DNA from: Clostridiales bacterium
GTDB taxonomy: Bacteria; Bacillota; Limnochordia; Darwinibacteriales; B1SED10-159
Length of the DNA: 40,249 bases
Reading direction: 5' to 3'
Assembly: GCA_003559095.1 (NCBI GenBank)
Contig: PWMW01000401.1
Location: 1-40,249 of the forward strand
In this document: in pieces, positions 34,066 through 40,249 of the stretch
Layout of the letters: each line of letters begins with the position of its first letter
Numbering within the stretch: the stretch's first letter is position 1
Notes under the pieces: model-generated
Seen by the model: the letters and a program-made list of their open reading frames with translations, nothing else
What the model was told of the DNA's origin: nothing
Databases searched by the model: none
Position numbers and translations under genes: made by a program

Positions 34066-34201
34066 TTACCTGGAGTGACGGCCCCTTCTCCAAGGTCCAT
34101 TCCCTAGACGCTGCCAAGGGCGTCGCAGGAGCCCCGGTTTTAGCGGACCTGCCAGGGGTAACCCAATCCGACGAATCTAGTCGGAAATCCTCCGGGATCA
34201 G
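34066..34201 (-). other. Structured intergenic region upstream of the CNNM gene (possible leader RNA)
   Basis: On the minus strand this would be the 5' leader of the CNNM gene. It contains AGGTCC near 34145-34150 pairing with GGACCT near 34093-34098. These enclose a GACGC/GCGTC hairpin. A separate stem TCCGAC/GTCGGA is at 34167-34185, and a GGG-TTA-CCC turn lies between them. I compared it by eye with the M-box, yybP-ykoY and NiCo patterns and found no match. The nfu promoter lies outside it, so it is not in the nfu transcript. Confidence 0.35.
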
Positions 34202-34230
34202 TTGCCACGGCTTTTTAAACATGTTATACT
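34202..34230 (+). promoter_or_regulatory. Sigma-A promoter of the nfu gene
   Basis: TTGCCA (34202-34207) and TATACT (34225-34230) are 17 bp apart, a strong match to the housekeeping consensus. The TTG start is 33 bp after the -10. Confidence 0.8.
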
Positions 34231-34263
34231 TAACCATGTAATTTATATAGGGAGGTGCCTTTC

Positions 34264-34488
34264 TTGAAGGAAAGAGTACAGGAAGTTTTAAATAAAGTCC
34301 GTCCGTCTCTCCAAGCTGACGGTGGCGATGTGGAACTGGTGGATGTTGATGAGAACAACGTAGTGACAGTGCGTTTGCAGGGTGCTTGCGCTGGCTGTCC
34401 CATGTCACAGATGACTCTCAAGGGTGGTATTGAACGGATCTTGAAGCAGGAAATTCCTGAGATCAAATCTGTGGAAGCTGCCATGTAA
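34264..34488 (+). CDS. NifU C-terminal-domain (Nfu-type) Fe-S scaffold protein
   Basis: This 74-residue protein carries or assembles a 4Fe-4S cluster for transfer to apo-proteins. The start is TTG 34264 with GGAGG 8 bp upstream. The in-frame GTG at 34255 overlaps the RBS. The sequence covers the whole Nfu domain: LNKVRPSLQADGGDVELVDV, VTVRLQGACAGCPMSQMTLK and the helix GIERILKQEIPEI. The cluster ligands are Cys42 and Cys45 in ACAGCPMS. It is monocistronic, with a promoter at 34202-34230 and a terminator at 34490-34516. QueG and AddB, both Fe-S proteins, are encoded in the window. Confidence 0.95.
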   Translation: MKERVQEVLNKVRPSLQADGGDVELVDVDENNVVTVRLQGACAGCPMSQMTLKGGIERILKQEIPEIKSVEAAM

Positions 34489-34489
34489 C

Positions 34490-34516
34490 AGCAGGCCCTT
34501 GGCCTGCTTTTTTTTT
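34490..34516 (+). terminator. Terminator of the nfu gene
   Basis: AGCAGGCC-CTT-GGCCTGCT is followed by nine T in a row, ending at 34516. Confidence 0.9.
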
Positions 34517-34579
34517 GCTATCTGGTCCTGAAAGACCGGCGAGCTGCCCGTAACAAAAACTGGGGAGGAACGGTGAGGC

Positions 34580-35692
34580 ATGCATCCTCTGACACCCATC
34601 ATGGAAAAGTTGGCCATCCCCGTCTGGGGCGTAGGACCGGTCACTGCCCTACCTGAATTACGAGAAATCTATGCCAAGCGGGTGCACCATCAACGCTACC
34701 CCAGCTTCGCGCCGCCGCCCACGGCTGAGCGCTGGAACCCCCAGCTGTTCTTGCCAGATGCAGTCAGTGTTATCGTGATTGCCGTCCCGTACTACGAAAA
34801 GGAGCCCGGCGGCGGACAGTGTCCACCAGAGTATGAAGGCGGTCTGGCTCGTTATGCGTGGGGCGAAGATTACCATGCCGTACTGCACCGCAAGCTTGAG
34901 TCATTGGGCCATGAACTGGCCGCATCGTGGGGCGCCACCGTTTGGCGGGCCGCTGTGGACAGTGCTCCTTTAGCCGATCGCCAGTTGGCTGTGCACTATG
35001 GCATGGCCGCCTTCGGCTGGAACAGCTGTGTCTTCACCAAGCAGTATGGCTCCTGGGTGGTCCTGGGTTCCCTGCTGGTGGATACGGCACTGCCCCCCAC
35101 AGCAGCATTGGCCCCCGACATGCCGTGCGGCTCGCCTTGTCGAGCGTGTCTGCAGGCCTGCCCCACAGCAGCTCTCATTGAACCGTACGTTCTCGATCCC
35201 GGCAGGTGCCTGGCGTATCTGACCCAGGCTGCAGGCGTGTTTCCCCGCGAATTTCGTTCCCGGATGGGCGCAGCCATTTGGGGCTGTGATATCTGCCAAA
35301 GCGTTTGTCCCGTCAACCAACGGGCGTCAGCCTCGCCGCTTTCTTATTTCGGCACTCCGGAGCTTAGATCCTTGGATCTTTCGCAGATCCTCAGCTGGAC
35401 TAGGCAAGACTTCCAAGCCGTCTTGGGTCGTTCTGCCGCTGCGTGGCGGGGCCGAACAGTACTGCAGCGCAACGCTGCCCTAGCGCTGGGTAACAAAGGC
35501 AGCAAGACGGTCCTGCCTGTGTTGAAAGAAACACTTCAGCACCATGGATCGGCGGTGGTCCGTGCCAGTGCTCTTTGGAGTCTCAACCGCTTGGACCCCC
35601 GAGGAACCAGAAGTCTCAACCAAGTTACCTGGGAAAAAGACGCCGATCCCATTGTGAAGGAAGAAGCTGCTTTTTGGCTGCAGAAGTCCTAA
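34580..35692 (+). CDS. queG: Epoxyqueuosine reductase
   Basis: It reduces epoxyqueuosine to queuosine in tRNA and is cobalamin- and 4Fe-4S-dependent. The protein has 370 residues and starts at ATG 34580, with GGGGAGG upstream. The family active-site block VDSAPLADRQLAVHYG contains Asp127, the general acid position in QueG, followed by FGWNSCVF and YGSWVVLGSLL. Two 4Fe-4S clusters are ligated by Cys187-x2-Cys190-x3-Cys194-Pro, Cys210 and the IWGCDICQSVCPVN block (Cys236, 239, 243). HEAT-type helical repeats close the protein (RNAALALGNKGSKTVLPVLKETL and following), which in QueG bind the tRNA anticodon arm. No other queuosine gene is in the window. It lies just after the nfu terminator. Confidence 0.95.
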   Translation: MHPLTPIMEKLAIPVWGVGPVTALPELREIYAKRVHHQRYPSFAPPPTAERWNPQLFLPDAVSVIVIAVPYYEKEPGGGQCPPEYEGGLARYAWGEDYHAVLHRKLESLGHELAASWGATVWRAAVDSAPLADRQLAVHYGMAAFGWNSCVFTKQYGSWVVLGSLLVDTALPPTAALAPDMPCGSPCRACLQACPTAALIEPYVLDPGRCLAYLTQAAGVFPREFRSRMGAAIWGCDICQSVCPVNQRASASPLSYFGTPELRSLDLSQILSWTRQDFQAVLGRSAAAWRGRTVLQRNAALALGNKGSKTVLPVLKETLQHHGSAVVRASALWSLNRLDPRGTRSLNQVTWEKDADPIVKEEAAFWLQKS

Positions 35693-35754
35693 CACATAAT
35701 GATATTGCCACCTGTTCCTATTAATTACTAACTTAGTGCGGATTTTAAAACCCC

Positions 35755-35783
35755 TTGCCTTCTGCTGGGAAATCCATTATACT
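35755..35783 (+). promoter_or_regulatory. Sigma-A promoter of the iron transporter operon
   Basis: TTGCCT (35755-35760) and TATACT (35778-35783) are 17 bp apart. The predicted start site falls just upstream of the Fur box. Confidence 0.78.
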
Positions 35784-35798
35784 TGCATTGAATCAGCT

Positions 35799-35813
35799 TG
35801 ATAATGATTTTCA
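35799..35813 (+). promoter_or_regulatory. Fur box in front of the iron transporter operon
   Basis: TGATAATGATTTTCA matches the 7-1-7 Fur consensus (TGATAATNATTATCA) at all but one position. It sits about 15 bp after the -10, where bound Fur would block initiation. It supports a Fe3+ substrate for the downstream ABC transporter. Confidence 0.82.
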
Positions 35814-35888
35814 ATCCCGGCCGAGGATCGCAAGCGCCCAGTCCACAATAACGGGGTTGGACATACCAAACACACAGGGGGACTCTTA

Positions 35889-36893
35889 ATGTTTCGCCGA
35901 ATCGTATTCATCACCTTGCTTTCACTGCTGCTGGTACAGACGGCTGCTGCCGCCTCCAATCTTGTCATCTATTCCGGCCGTAACGAACGGTTTGTGCTGC
36001 CCTTGGTGGAGGCATTCCAGGAACTGACCGGCATCCAAGTCCAGCTCTTGTCTGGTGATGCCGCCCAGTTTGTCCACCGCCTGCAGGCGGAACGCCGTAA
36101 TCCTCGGGCCGATGTGTTAATCTCCAACGATGGAGCTCTCTTGGAAGTGGCCCGCAGTATGGATCTGCTCCAAGCCAATGCCAGCCCCTCCCTGGAGGTC
36201 ATTCCAGCTAACTTTCGGGCCGACGATGGCTCTTGGGTTGGCTTGGCCTCCCGGTCACGGGTGTTGATGTACAACAAGGACCTGATTTCCGAAGACGAAA
36301 TGCCCAAGTCTGTGTTCGACCTTACCGATGAGCAGTGGCGGGGACAATTCGTCATCACGCGAGCCGGCAATTCCAGTATGGTTAGTCACATTTCCGCCAT
36401 CCGCGCTGTCTACGGCGATGCATTCACCAGCCAGTTCATTACGGGTCTTCTGGCCAATGAACCCACTATCGTCAGCGGCCACACCGATATCCGTCGGGCC
36501 GTGGGCGCTGGGGAGTTCAAGTTCGGCTTGGTGAACAACTACTACTACCATCTCCAGTTGGATGAGCCTGTGGACAACCATGTTGGGGCCATTTATCCTG
36601 ATCAAGGGCCGGACCAGATGGGCGTTTTCGTGAATGTATCTGGCATTGGCCTAGTCAAGGGCGCTCCCAACGAAGATAACGCTCGCCGGTTCATCGAGTT
36701 CCTTTTGGAACCAGAACAGATGAAGCACTATTCACTCACCAGCCGCGAAACACCTTTGATTGAGGGCATTGAAGCCTTTGCATACGCCTTGACCATCGCC
36801 GAATATCAAGTTGCAGATCTGCATCTGGCCCAGTTAGGCCCCAAGTACAGTGATACGCTGGATTTGATGGAGGCTGCAGGTTTTGCCGAGTAA
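35889..36893 (+). CDS. Ferric-iron ABC transporter, substrate-binding protein (FbpA/FutA-like)
   Basis: This 334-residue periplasmic-type binding protein starts at ATG 35889 after GGGGGA. Residues 1-21 are a Sec signal peptide with an AxA-type cleavage site (QTAAAAS) and no lipobox. The mature protein starts with NLVIYSGRNERFVLPLVEAF, the class II binding-protein pattern of FbpA. RNPRADVLISND, a VGLASRSRVLMYN strand and VNNYYYHLQL near residue 215 follow. The Tyr218-Tyr220 run holds the tyrosinates that bind Fe3+ in this family. EDNARRFIEFLLEPEQM and SRETPLIEGI close the fold. A soluble, non-lipid form fits a bacterium with an outer membrane better than a monoderm. It is the first gene of the Fur-box operon. 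Confidence 0.93.
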   Translation: MFRRIVFITLLSLLLVQTAAAASNLVIYSGRNERFVLPLVEAFQELTGIQVQLLSGDAAQFVHRLQAERRNPRADVLISNDGALLEVARSMDLLQANASPSLEVIPANFRADDGSWVGLASRSRVLMYNKDLISEDEMPKSVFDLTDEQWRGQFVITRAGNSSMVSHISAIRAVYGDAFTSQFITGLLANEPTIVSGHTDIRRAVGAGEFKFGLVNNYYYHLQLDEPVDNHVGAIYPDQGPDQMGVFVNVSGIGLVKGAPNEDNARRFIEFLLEPEQMKHYSLTSRETPLIEGIEAFAYALTIAEYQVADLHLAQLGPKYSDTLDLMEAAGFAE

Positions 36894-36911
36894 CGAATAG
36901 GAGCAATCCTT

Positions 36912-37721
36912 ATGTCAAGCCACAGTCAAGCATCCAAACCCATCCATCCAGTGCAGAGACATTGGTTTCGCCACTGGCAGGGAAAGCCCCCCGGCCCCGG
37001 ACTGCTGTTCGCCGCGGCCTTGGGGGCTGCTCTTATGATTATTCCCGTTATCTACGTGCTGCTCTTGGCTGTGCAGGCCAGCCCTGCCCAGTGGCTGCGG
37101 CTTTTTAACACGCGCATTCCCGGTCTTTGGTGGAACACGTTCTCCCTGACCGTGACAGTGACTGCTGCTGCCACCATGATCGGCAGTTTGCTGGCCTTTT
37201 TGACCATGCGCACCGATCTACCCGGCCGCAGGCTGTGGCGGTGGCTCTTGGCCGTGCCTTTAGCCATCCCCCCCTATATTGGGGCATTGGGCTATATCCT
37301 CATCGCCGGCCCCCGTGGTTTGGTATTTCAACTTTGGGGTCGGACACCGTGGGATATCTATGGATTCTGGGGCACGGCCTGGGTCTTAACTTGGTTCACG
37401 TACCCCTACACCTATCTGATCACCGCCGCTGCCCTGCGCAGACTGAACCAAAACTTCGAAGAAGCGGGACTGAGCTGCGGCATTCCCTACTGGCAGGTGC
37501 TGCTGCGCATTACGCTGCGGCTGCTGCGCCCTGCCATGGGTGCTGGGGCCGTCTTGACGGCTTTGTATGTGCTCTCTGACTTTGGGACCATCGCCATGCT
37601 GCGCTATGAAACGTTCACAAGGGCCATCTATTACCAAATGACCGGTCGCTTCGATCAGTCAGCGGCTGCTATCTTGAGCCTGCTGCTCATGATCATTACA
37701 ATCATTGTCTTGACCATTTAA
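36912..37721 (+). CDS. Ferric-iron ABC transporter permease, N-terminal half (gene interrupted by in-frame TAA)
   Basis: This is the first 269 residues of an FbpB-like permease that should be about 535 residues with two six-helix halves. It starts at ATG 36912 with AGGAG 8 bp upstream. Membrane segments are visible around residues 36-58, 75-98, 110-135, 150-178, 190-225 and 250-268. A permease EAA-type loop EEAGLSCGIPYWQVLLRITL couples to the ATPase. The frame ends at TAA 37719-37721, directly after helix 6. The same frame then stays open through the second half to 38519, with no frameshift and no new RBS. A single nonsense change, readthrough or a true split are all possible. Codon use and family match are continuous on both sides. 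Confidence 0.9.
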   Translation: MSSHSQASKPIHPVQRHWFRHWQGKPPGPGLLFAAALGAALMIIPVIYVLLLAVQASPAQWLRLFNTRIPGLWWNTFSLTVTVTAAATMIGSLLAFLTMRTDLPGRRLWRWLLAVPLAIPPYIGALGYILIAGPRGLVFQLWGRTPWDIYGFWGTAWVLTWFTYPYTYLITAAALRRLNQNFEEAGLSCGIPYWQVLLRITLRLLRPAMGAGAVLTALYVLSDFGTIAMLRYETFTRAIYYQMTGRFDQSAAAILSLLLMIITIIVLTI

Positions 37722-37832
37722 CGTTTTACCCGGGCCAAAGATGCCTTTCACCAAAACAGCGGAACCTACCGCACACCCCGCCCTATCGCCCTCGGTCGTC
37801 TTCGTGTTCCGGCCGCCGTCTTTGTCTTTATA

Positions 37833-38519
37833 GTGTTCTTGTTTTCGGTTCTGCTGCCCACGGCAGCTTTGATCTACTGGACTTATCTCGGCTGGGATCA
37901 AGGTACGATGGACCACCGGTTTTGGGGTTATGCTTGGAACAGTTTCAGCAGCGCCGCCATGGCTGCCCTGCTGGTGATGTTTCTGGCACTTCCCTTGGCG
38001 TATTTGAAGTCCCGCTACCCCAGCGGGATCACCGCGGCCCTGCTGCGGGTTGCTTACGGGGGTTATGCTCTGCCCGGTGTCATCGTAGCTCTGGGTATTA
38101 TGATCTTTTACGATCGCTTCCTGCCTGTTTTCTACGGTTCCCTGAGCATGTTGGTACTGGCCTACGCTGTCCGTTTCTTGCCACAGAGTATGCAGAGCCA
38201 AGACGCGGCGTTGGAGTTGGTATCTCCGCGGCTGGATGAAGCCGCTCGCTCCATGGGCCAGAACTCTTTCGGAGTGATGCTGCGGGTAATTCTGCCTTCT
38301 ATCTTCCCAGGCATGCTGGCCGGAGGAGCCCTAGCCTTTGTCAGCGCGCTCAAAGAGCTGCCAGCAGCTCTGCTGTTGCGTCCTGCGGGTTTTGACACTC
38401 TGGCGGTGCGCATTTGGATGGAAGCGGCCGAAGGTTTTTACACCTATGCAGCACCGGCAGGCCTCCTGCTCATCGGCGTCTCTTTGCTGCCCCTGCGACT
38501 TATCTTGAACAAATACTAA
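37833..38519 (+). CDS. Ferric-iron ABC transporter permease, C-terminal half (gene interrupted by in-frame TAA)
   Basis: This is the second six-helix half of the FbpB-like permease, in the same frame as 36912-37721. The open stretch after the TAA begins at 37722 with a typical interdomain linker (RFTRAKDAFHQNSGTYR...). GTG 37833 is the first plausible internal start, but it falls inside the first helix and has no RBS. Independent translation therefore looks weak. The EAA loop is EAARSMGQNSFGVMLRVILPSIFP, and AFVSALKELPAALLLRPAGFDTL and the final helices match family members. If the TAA is read as sense the whole protein has about 535 residues, the normal size. It is followed by the ATPase gene after 20 bp. 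Confidence 0.82.
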   Translation: MFLFSVLLPTAALIYWTYLGWDQGTMDHRFWGYAWNSFSSAAMAALLVMFLALPLAYLKSRYPSGITAALLRVAYGGYALPGVIVALGIMIFYDRFLPVFYGSLSMLVLAYAVRFLPQSMQSQDAALELVSPRLDEAARSMGQNSFGVMLRVILPSIFPGMLAGGALAFVSALKELPAALLLRPAGFDTLAVRIWMEAAEGFYTYAAPAGLLLIGVSLLPLRLILNKY

Positions 38520-38539
38520 CCCATGGAAGGAGGTCCTGC

Positions 38540-39589
38540 ATGGCTATCCTATTGGACAATGTGACCAAGACATACACCGAAGGTGATGATGCCGCCGTGA
38601 ATCAGGTATCCCTGACCGTAGCGGAAGGCACCATTGCCACCCTGCTGGGACCCTCGGGATGCGGCAAAACCACAACCCTGCGGCTTATCGCCGGCTTTGA
38701 ACGTCCGGAAGCGGGGCGCATCGCCATTGGGGGACGGACGGTGGTTGATGCCGGGACGTGGGTGCCGCCGGAAAAACGCGGCATCGGCATGGTGTTCCAA
38801 GATTACGCTCTCTTTCCGCACCTGAACGTTGAGCGCAATACAGCCTTCGGTCTCAAAGGCCGGGACGTCAAAGAAAAGGTGCGTGCAACTTTGAACATGG
38901 TGGGCCTGGGCAGCTATTTGCACGCCATGCCCAACCAACTATCCGGCGGCCAGCAGCAGCGGGTGGCCTTAGCGCGCGCTTTGGCCCGTGATCCAGTGGT
39001 CATCCTCTTGGATGAGCCCTTCAGTAACTTAGACACGGACCTCCGCAGTCAGATGCGCCAAGAGGTTGTGGAAATCCTCCGCCAAGCCAAGGCCACGGCG
39101 ATCTTCGTTACCCATGACCAAAAAGAAGCTCTAGCCATCTCCGATACCATTGTGGTCATGAAAGATGGCACCATTCAACAAAAAGGCAGCCCCCGGGAAA
39201 TTTACCAATTCCCAGAAACTGCCTTTGTAGCATCTTTTGTCGGTCAATCCAATCTGCTGCGAGGTACCATGGGTGACAACAGCTTGGTCAATACGCAGCT
39301 GGGCCCTGTTCCGTGCCACCATACCCACGGTGCCGCGCCAGGCGAAAGTGTGACCCTCTCCATCCGCCCGGATAGGTTTGAAATGGATCCCGCAGGGACT
39401 CTGCACGGTAGGGTGCTCAGCCAAGTCTATACCGGTGAAGCCATCGATGCTGTGGTGGCCATGCAGCGGGACAACATGGCCTTTGAGATCATAGTTCATA
39501 TTCACCCGGAAGAGCAGATCCGTGTGGGTGATATGGCACGCTTCAAGGTTCTCCCGCACTTCGTCGCTGTCATCCGCGACCACCACTGA
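38540..39589 (+). CDS. Ferric-iron ABC transporter ATP-binding protein (FbpC-like)
   Basis: This 349-residue ATPase energises the iron permease. ATG 38540 has GGAAGGAGG 7 bp upstream. Longer in-frame starts from 38414 overlap the permease gene and lack an RBS. Walker A is GPSGCGKTT at 37-45, the Q-loop is [10 protein letters not shown] near 86, the signature LSGGQ is at 134-138, Walker B is VVILLDEP at 153-160 and the H-loop His is in [12 protein letters not shown]-terminal TOBE-type regulatory domain (about 245-349) includes [10 protein letters not shown] and a His-rich PCHHTHG segment. All motor motifs are intact, so if the transporter fails it is because of the interrupted permease. Confidence 0.93.
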   Translation: MAILLDNVTKTYTEGDDAAVNQVSLTVAEGTIATLLGPSGCGKTTTLRLIAGFERPEAGRIAIGGRTVVDAGTWVPPEKRGIGMVFQDYALFPHLNVERNTAFGLKGRDVKEKVRATLNMVGLGSYLHAMPNQLSGGQQQRVALARALARDPVVILLDEPFSNLDTDLRSQMRQEVVEILRQAKATAIFVTHDQKEALAISDTIVVMKDGTIQQKGSPREIYQFPETAFVASFVGQSNLLRGTMGDNSLVNTQLGPVPCHHTHGAAPGESVTLSIRPDRFEMDPAGTLHGRVLSQVYTGEAIDAVVAMQRDNMAFEIIVHIHPEEQIRVGDMARFKVLPHFVAVIRDHH

Positions 39590-39833
39590 ACAATGCTGGG
39601 AGTCCACCCCAATACTCTATGGTTAGGCCAGTTTTAGGAGTTCGTGGTACAGATATCCCCGCTAACGGAACTTCGGGGTTCCTAGCAAGCGTTCCAATGC
39701 CAGTCTCGAAGTTGGCATCTGGCAGCCCTGCCTCGAAAATGGGCGGTTGAGCTCATTTTCATGTTTCATGGTGTCAGGTCACTGAAATGTTGGGCGTGGA
39801 AACACGTCTCTGCAACAGGCCTGCTAGGCCTTC
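39590..39833. other. Intergenic region with three consecutive hairpins between the iron transporter and the threonine aldolase
   Basis: No gene is visible. Hairpin 1 (39661-39686) pairs GCTA and GGAAC with GTTCC and TAGC around TTCGGG, with a 2-base bulge. Hairpin 2 (39697-39718) pairs ATGCCA with TGGCAT. Hairpin 3 (39735-39760) pairs GAAAATGGGC with GCTCATTTTC. A small AGGCCT repeat lies just before the aldolase stop. The function is unknown: terminator complex, 3' processing site or small RNA. Confidence 0.4.
39735..39760 (+). terminator. Weak terminator candidate after the iron transporter operon
   Basis: The stem GAAAATGGGC/GCTCATTTTC has ten pairs (one G-U) and a 6-base loop, and its outer part acts as an A tract and a TTTT tract. 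It lies 146 bp after the ATPase stop codon. On the minus strand the same stem has a mismatch. Confidence 0.35.
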
Positions 39834-40249
39834 CTAAGCAGCGGCAGCCAGCAGTTCCTCGGTGATCTGAATCACCGTTCGGATGTGCTCATCATCAATC
39901 TGCCAATGGGTGACTAAGCGGACGGAGTCCGAACCCACAGCGTTGCTGCAGATACCCCGCTCCTGCCATGCCGCCACTAACTTGGCAGCATCCCAGCCAG
40001 GCGTAGAGATCCGTACGTAGAGCATGTTGGTCTCCACCGGCTGCTGTAGGGACAGTCCGGGAATGGCTGCTAAGCCATCGGCCAAGGCTTGGGCCCGTTG
40101 GTGGTCGTCCTGCAGACGGTCTGTCATGTGTTCCAGCGCCCAGAGACCTGCGGCCGCCAACACCCCTGCCTGCCGCATTCCGCCACCCAATACTTTCCGA
40201 ATTTTCCGAGCCCTTGCAATGAAATCACCACTGCCCACCACCACCGAAC
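39834..40249 (-). CDS. Low-specificity L-threonine aldolase, 5' end outside window
   Basis: This is the C-terminal part (about 138 residues) of a PLP-dependent aldolase that cleaves L-threonine or L-allo-threonine to glycine and acetaldehyde. The frame is open to the window edge, so the start and the PLP lysine lie beyond 40249. SVVVGSGDFIARARKIRKVLGGGMRQAGVLAAAGL matches the strongly conserved block after the PLP lysine (RK.LGGGMRQ.G). DDHQRAQALADGLAAIPG, the strand TNMLYVRI and VRLVTHWQID (the final domain with the substrate Arg) follow. The stop is TAG at 39834-39836. No operon partner is visible downstream. Confidence 0.88.
   Translation of the reverse strand, partial: SVVVGSGDFIARARKIRKVLGGGMRQAGVLAAAGLWALEHMTDRLQDDHQRAQALADGLAAIPGLSLQQPVETNMLYVRISTPGWDAAKLVAAWQERGICSNAVGSDSVRLVTHWQIDDEHIRTVIQITEELLAAAA

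Noticed and set aside
34093-34150. M-box, yybP-ykoY or SRP RNA in the CNNM leader
   Set aside because: None of the conserved core strings of these RNAs is present, so I report only unexplained structure.
39590-39833. tRNA gene or T-box leader near the threonine aldolase
   Set aside because: No cloverleaf with a TTC arm and acceptor stem. The region is downstream of the aldolase gene, not upstream.
1-40249. CRISPR array, prophage, insertion sequence or integrative element
   Set aside because: No spaced direct repeats, transposase, integrase or phage structural genes. Gene order and base composition look uniform.

Overview
The window reads as chromosomal DNA from a fairly GC-rich (my estimate is the high 50s percent), apparently anaerobic or facultative member of the Bacillota, possibly a deep lineage such as Limnochordia. 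The reasons are strong AGGAGG-type ribosome binding sites, frequent TTG and GTG starts, a B. subtilis-type glutamine synthetase, AddAB instead of RecBCD, the GlpP antiterminator, a YbxB-type methyltransferase and QueG. The iron-binding protein, the LolA-like TPR protein and the PEGA/SUMF protein have Sec signal peptides without a lipobox. That hints at an envelope with a periplasm-like space. The lineage is inference. I see no phage, insertion sequence, CRISPR array, rRNA or tRNA.

Layout. (1) 1-2.8 kb: a partial class V aminotransferase diverges from a glnA-nadE pair, which ends at a 38-bp perfectly palindromic terminator. (2) 2.9-7.0 kb, minus strand: a Lon-like protease, then a separate prs plus flavodoxin-like unit with its own terminator. 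(3) 7.1-25.5 kb, minus strand: thirteen tightly packed genes. In transcription order they are a Ski2-like helicase, a Cof-type HAD phosphatase, addB, addA, a PLP gamma-lyase, 5-formyl-THF cyclo-ligase, glpK, glpP, deoC, a LolA-TPR protein, a YbxB-like methyltransferase, an ornithine-racemase-like enzyme and an ADP-dependent sugar kinase. (4) 25.5-27.9 kb, plus strand: a membrane M28 peptidase, msrB, and an MsrA homologue whose catalytic Cys is Ser. (5) 28.0-34.0 kb, minus strand: a PEGA/SUMF surface protein, a second ADP-dependent sugar kinase with ribokinase, and a CNNM-type membrane protein behind a structured leader. (6) 34.2-35.7 kb, plus strand: a Nfu-type Fe-S scaffold with a clear sigma-A promoter and terminator, then queG. 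(7) 35.7-39.6 kb, plus strand: a ferric-iron ABC transporter behind a near-perfect Fur box. Its permease gene is cut in two by one in-frame TAA. (8) The right end holds a partial threonine aldolase on the minus strand.

What stands out. Two divergent paralogues of the ADP-dependent glucokinase/phosphofructokinase family, best known from archaea, lie 22 kb apart, and both keep the metal-binding and catalytic motifs. The MsrA-like protein is a likely pseudoenzyme coupled to a complete MsrB. The iron permease is interrupted exactly between its two six-helix halves. Two intergenic regions (34066-34201 and 39590-39833) hold inverted-repeat structure that I cannot match to a known RNA family.

Metabolic reading (inference). 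Ammonia is handled by GlnA and NadE. Amino acids may be used through the gamma-lyase, threonine aldolase and ornithine racemase. Sugars, deoxynucleosides and glycerol feed in through ADP-dependent kinases, ribokinase, Prs, DeoC and GlpK. Iron supply links the Fur-controlled transporter to Fe-S users in the window (Nfu, QueG, AddB).
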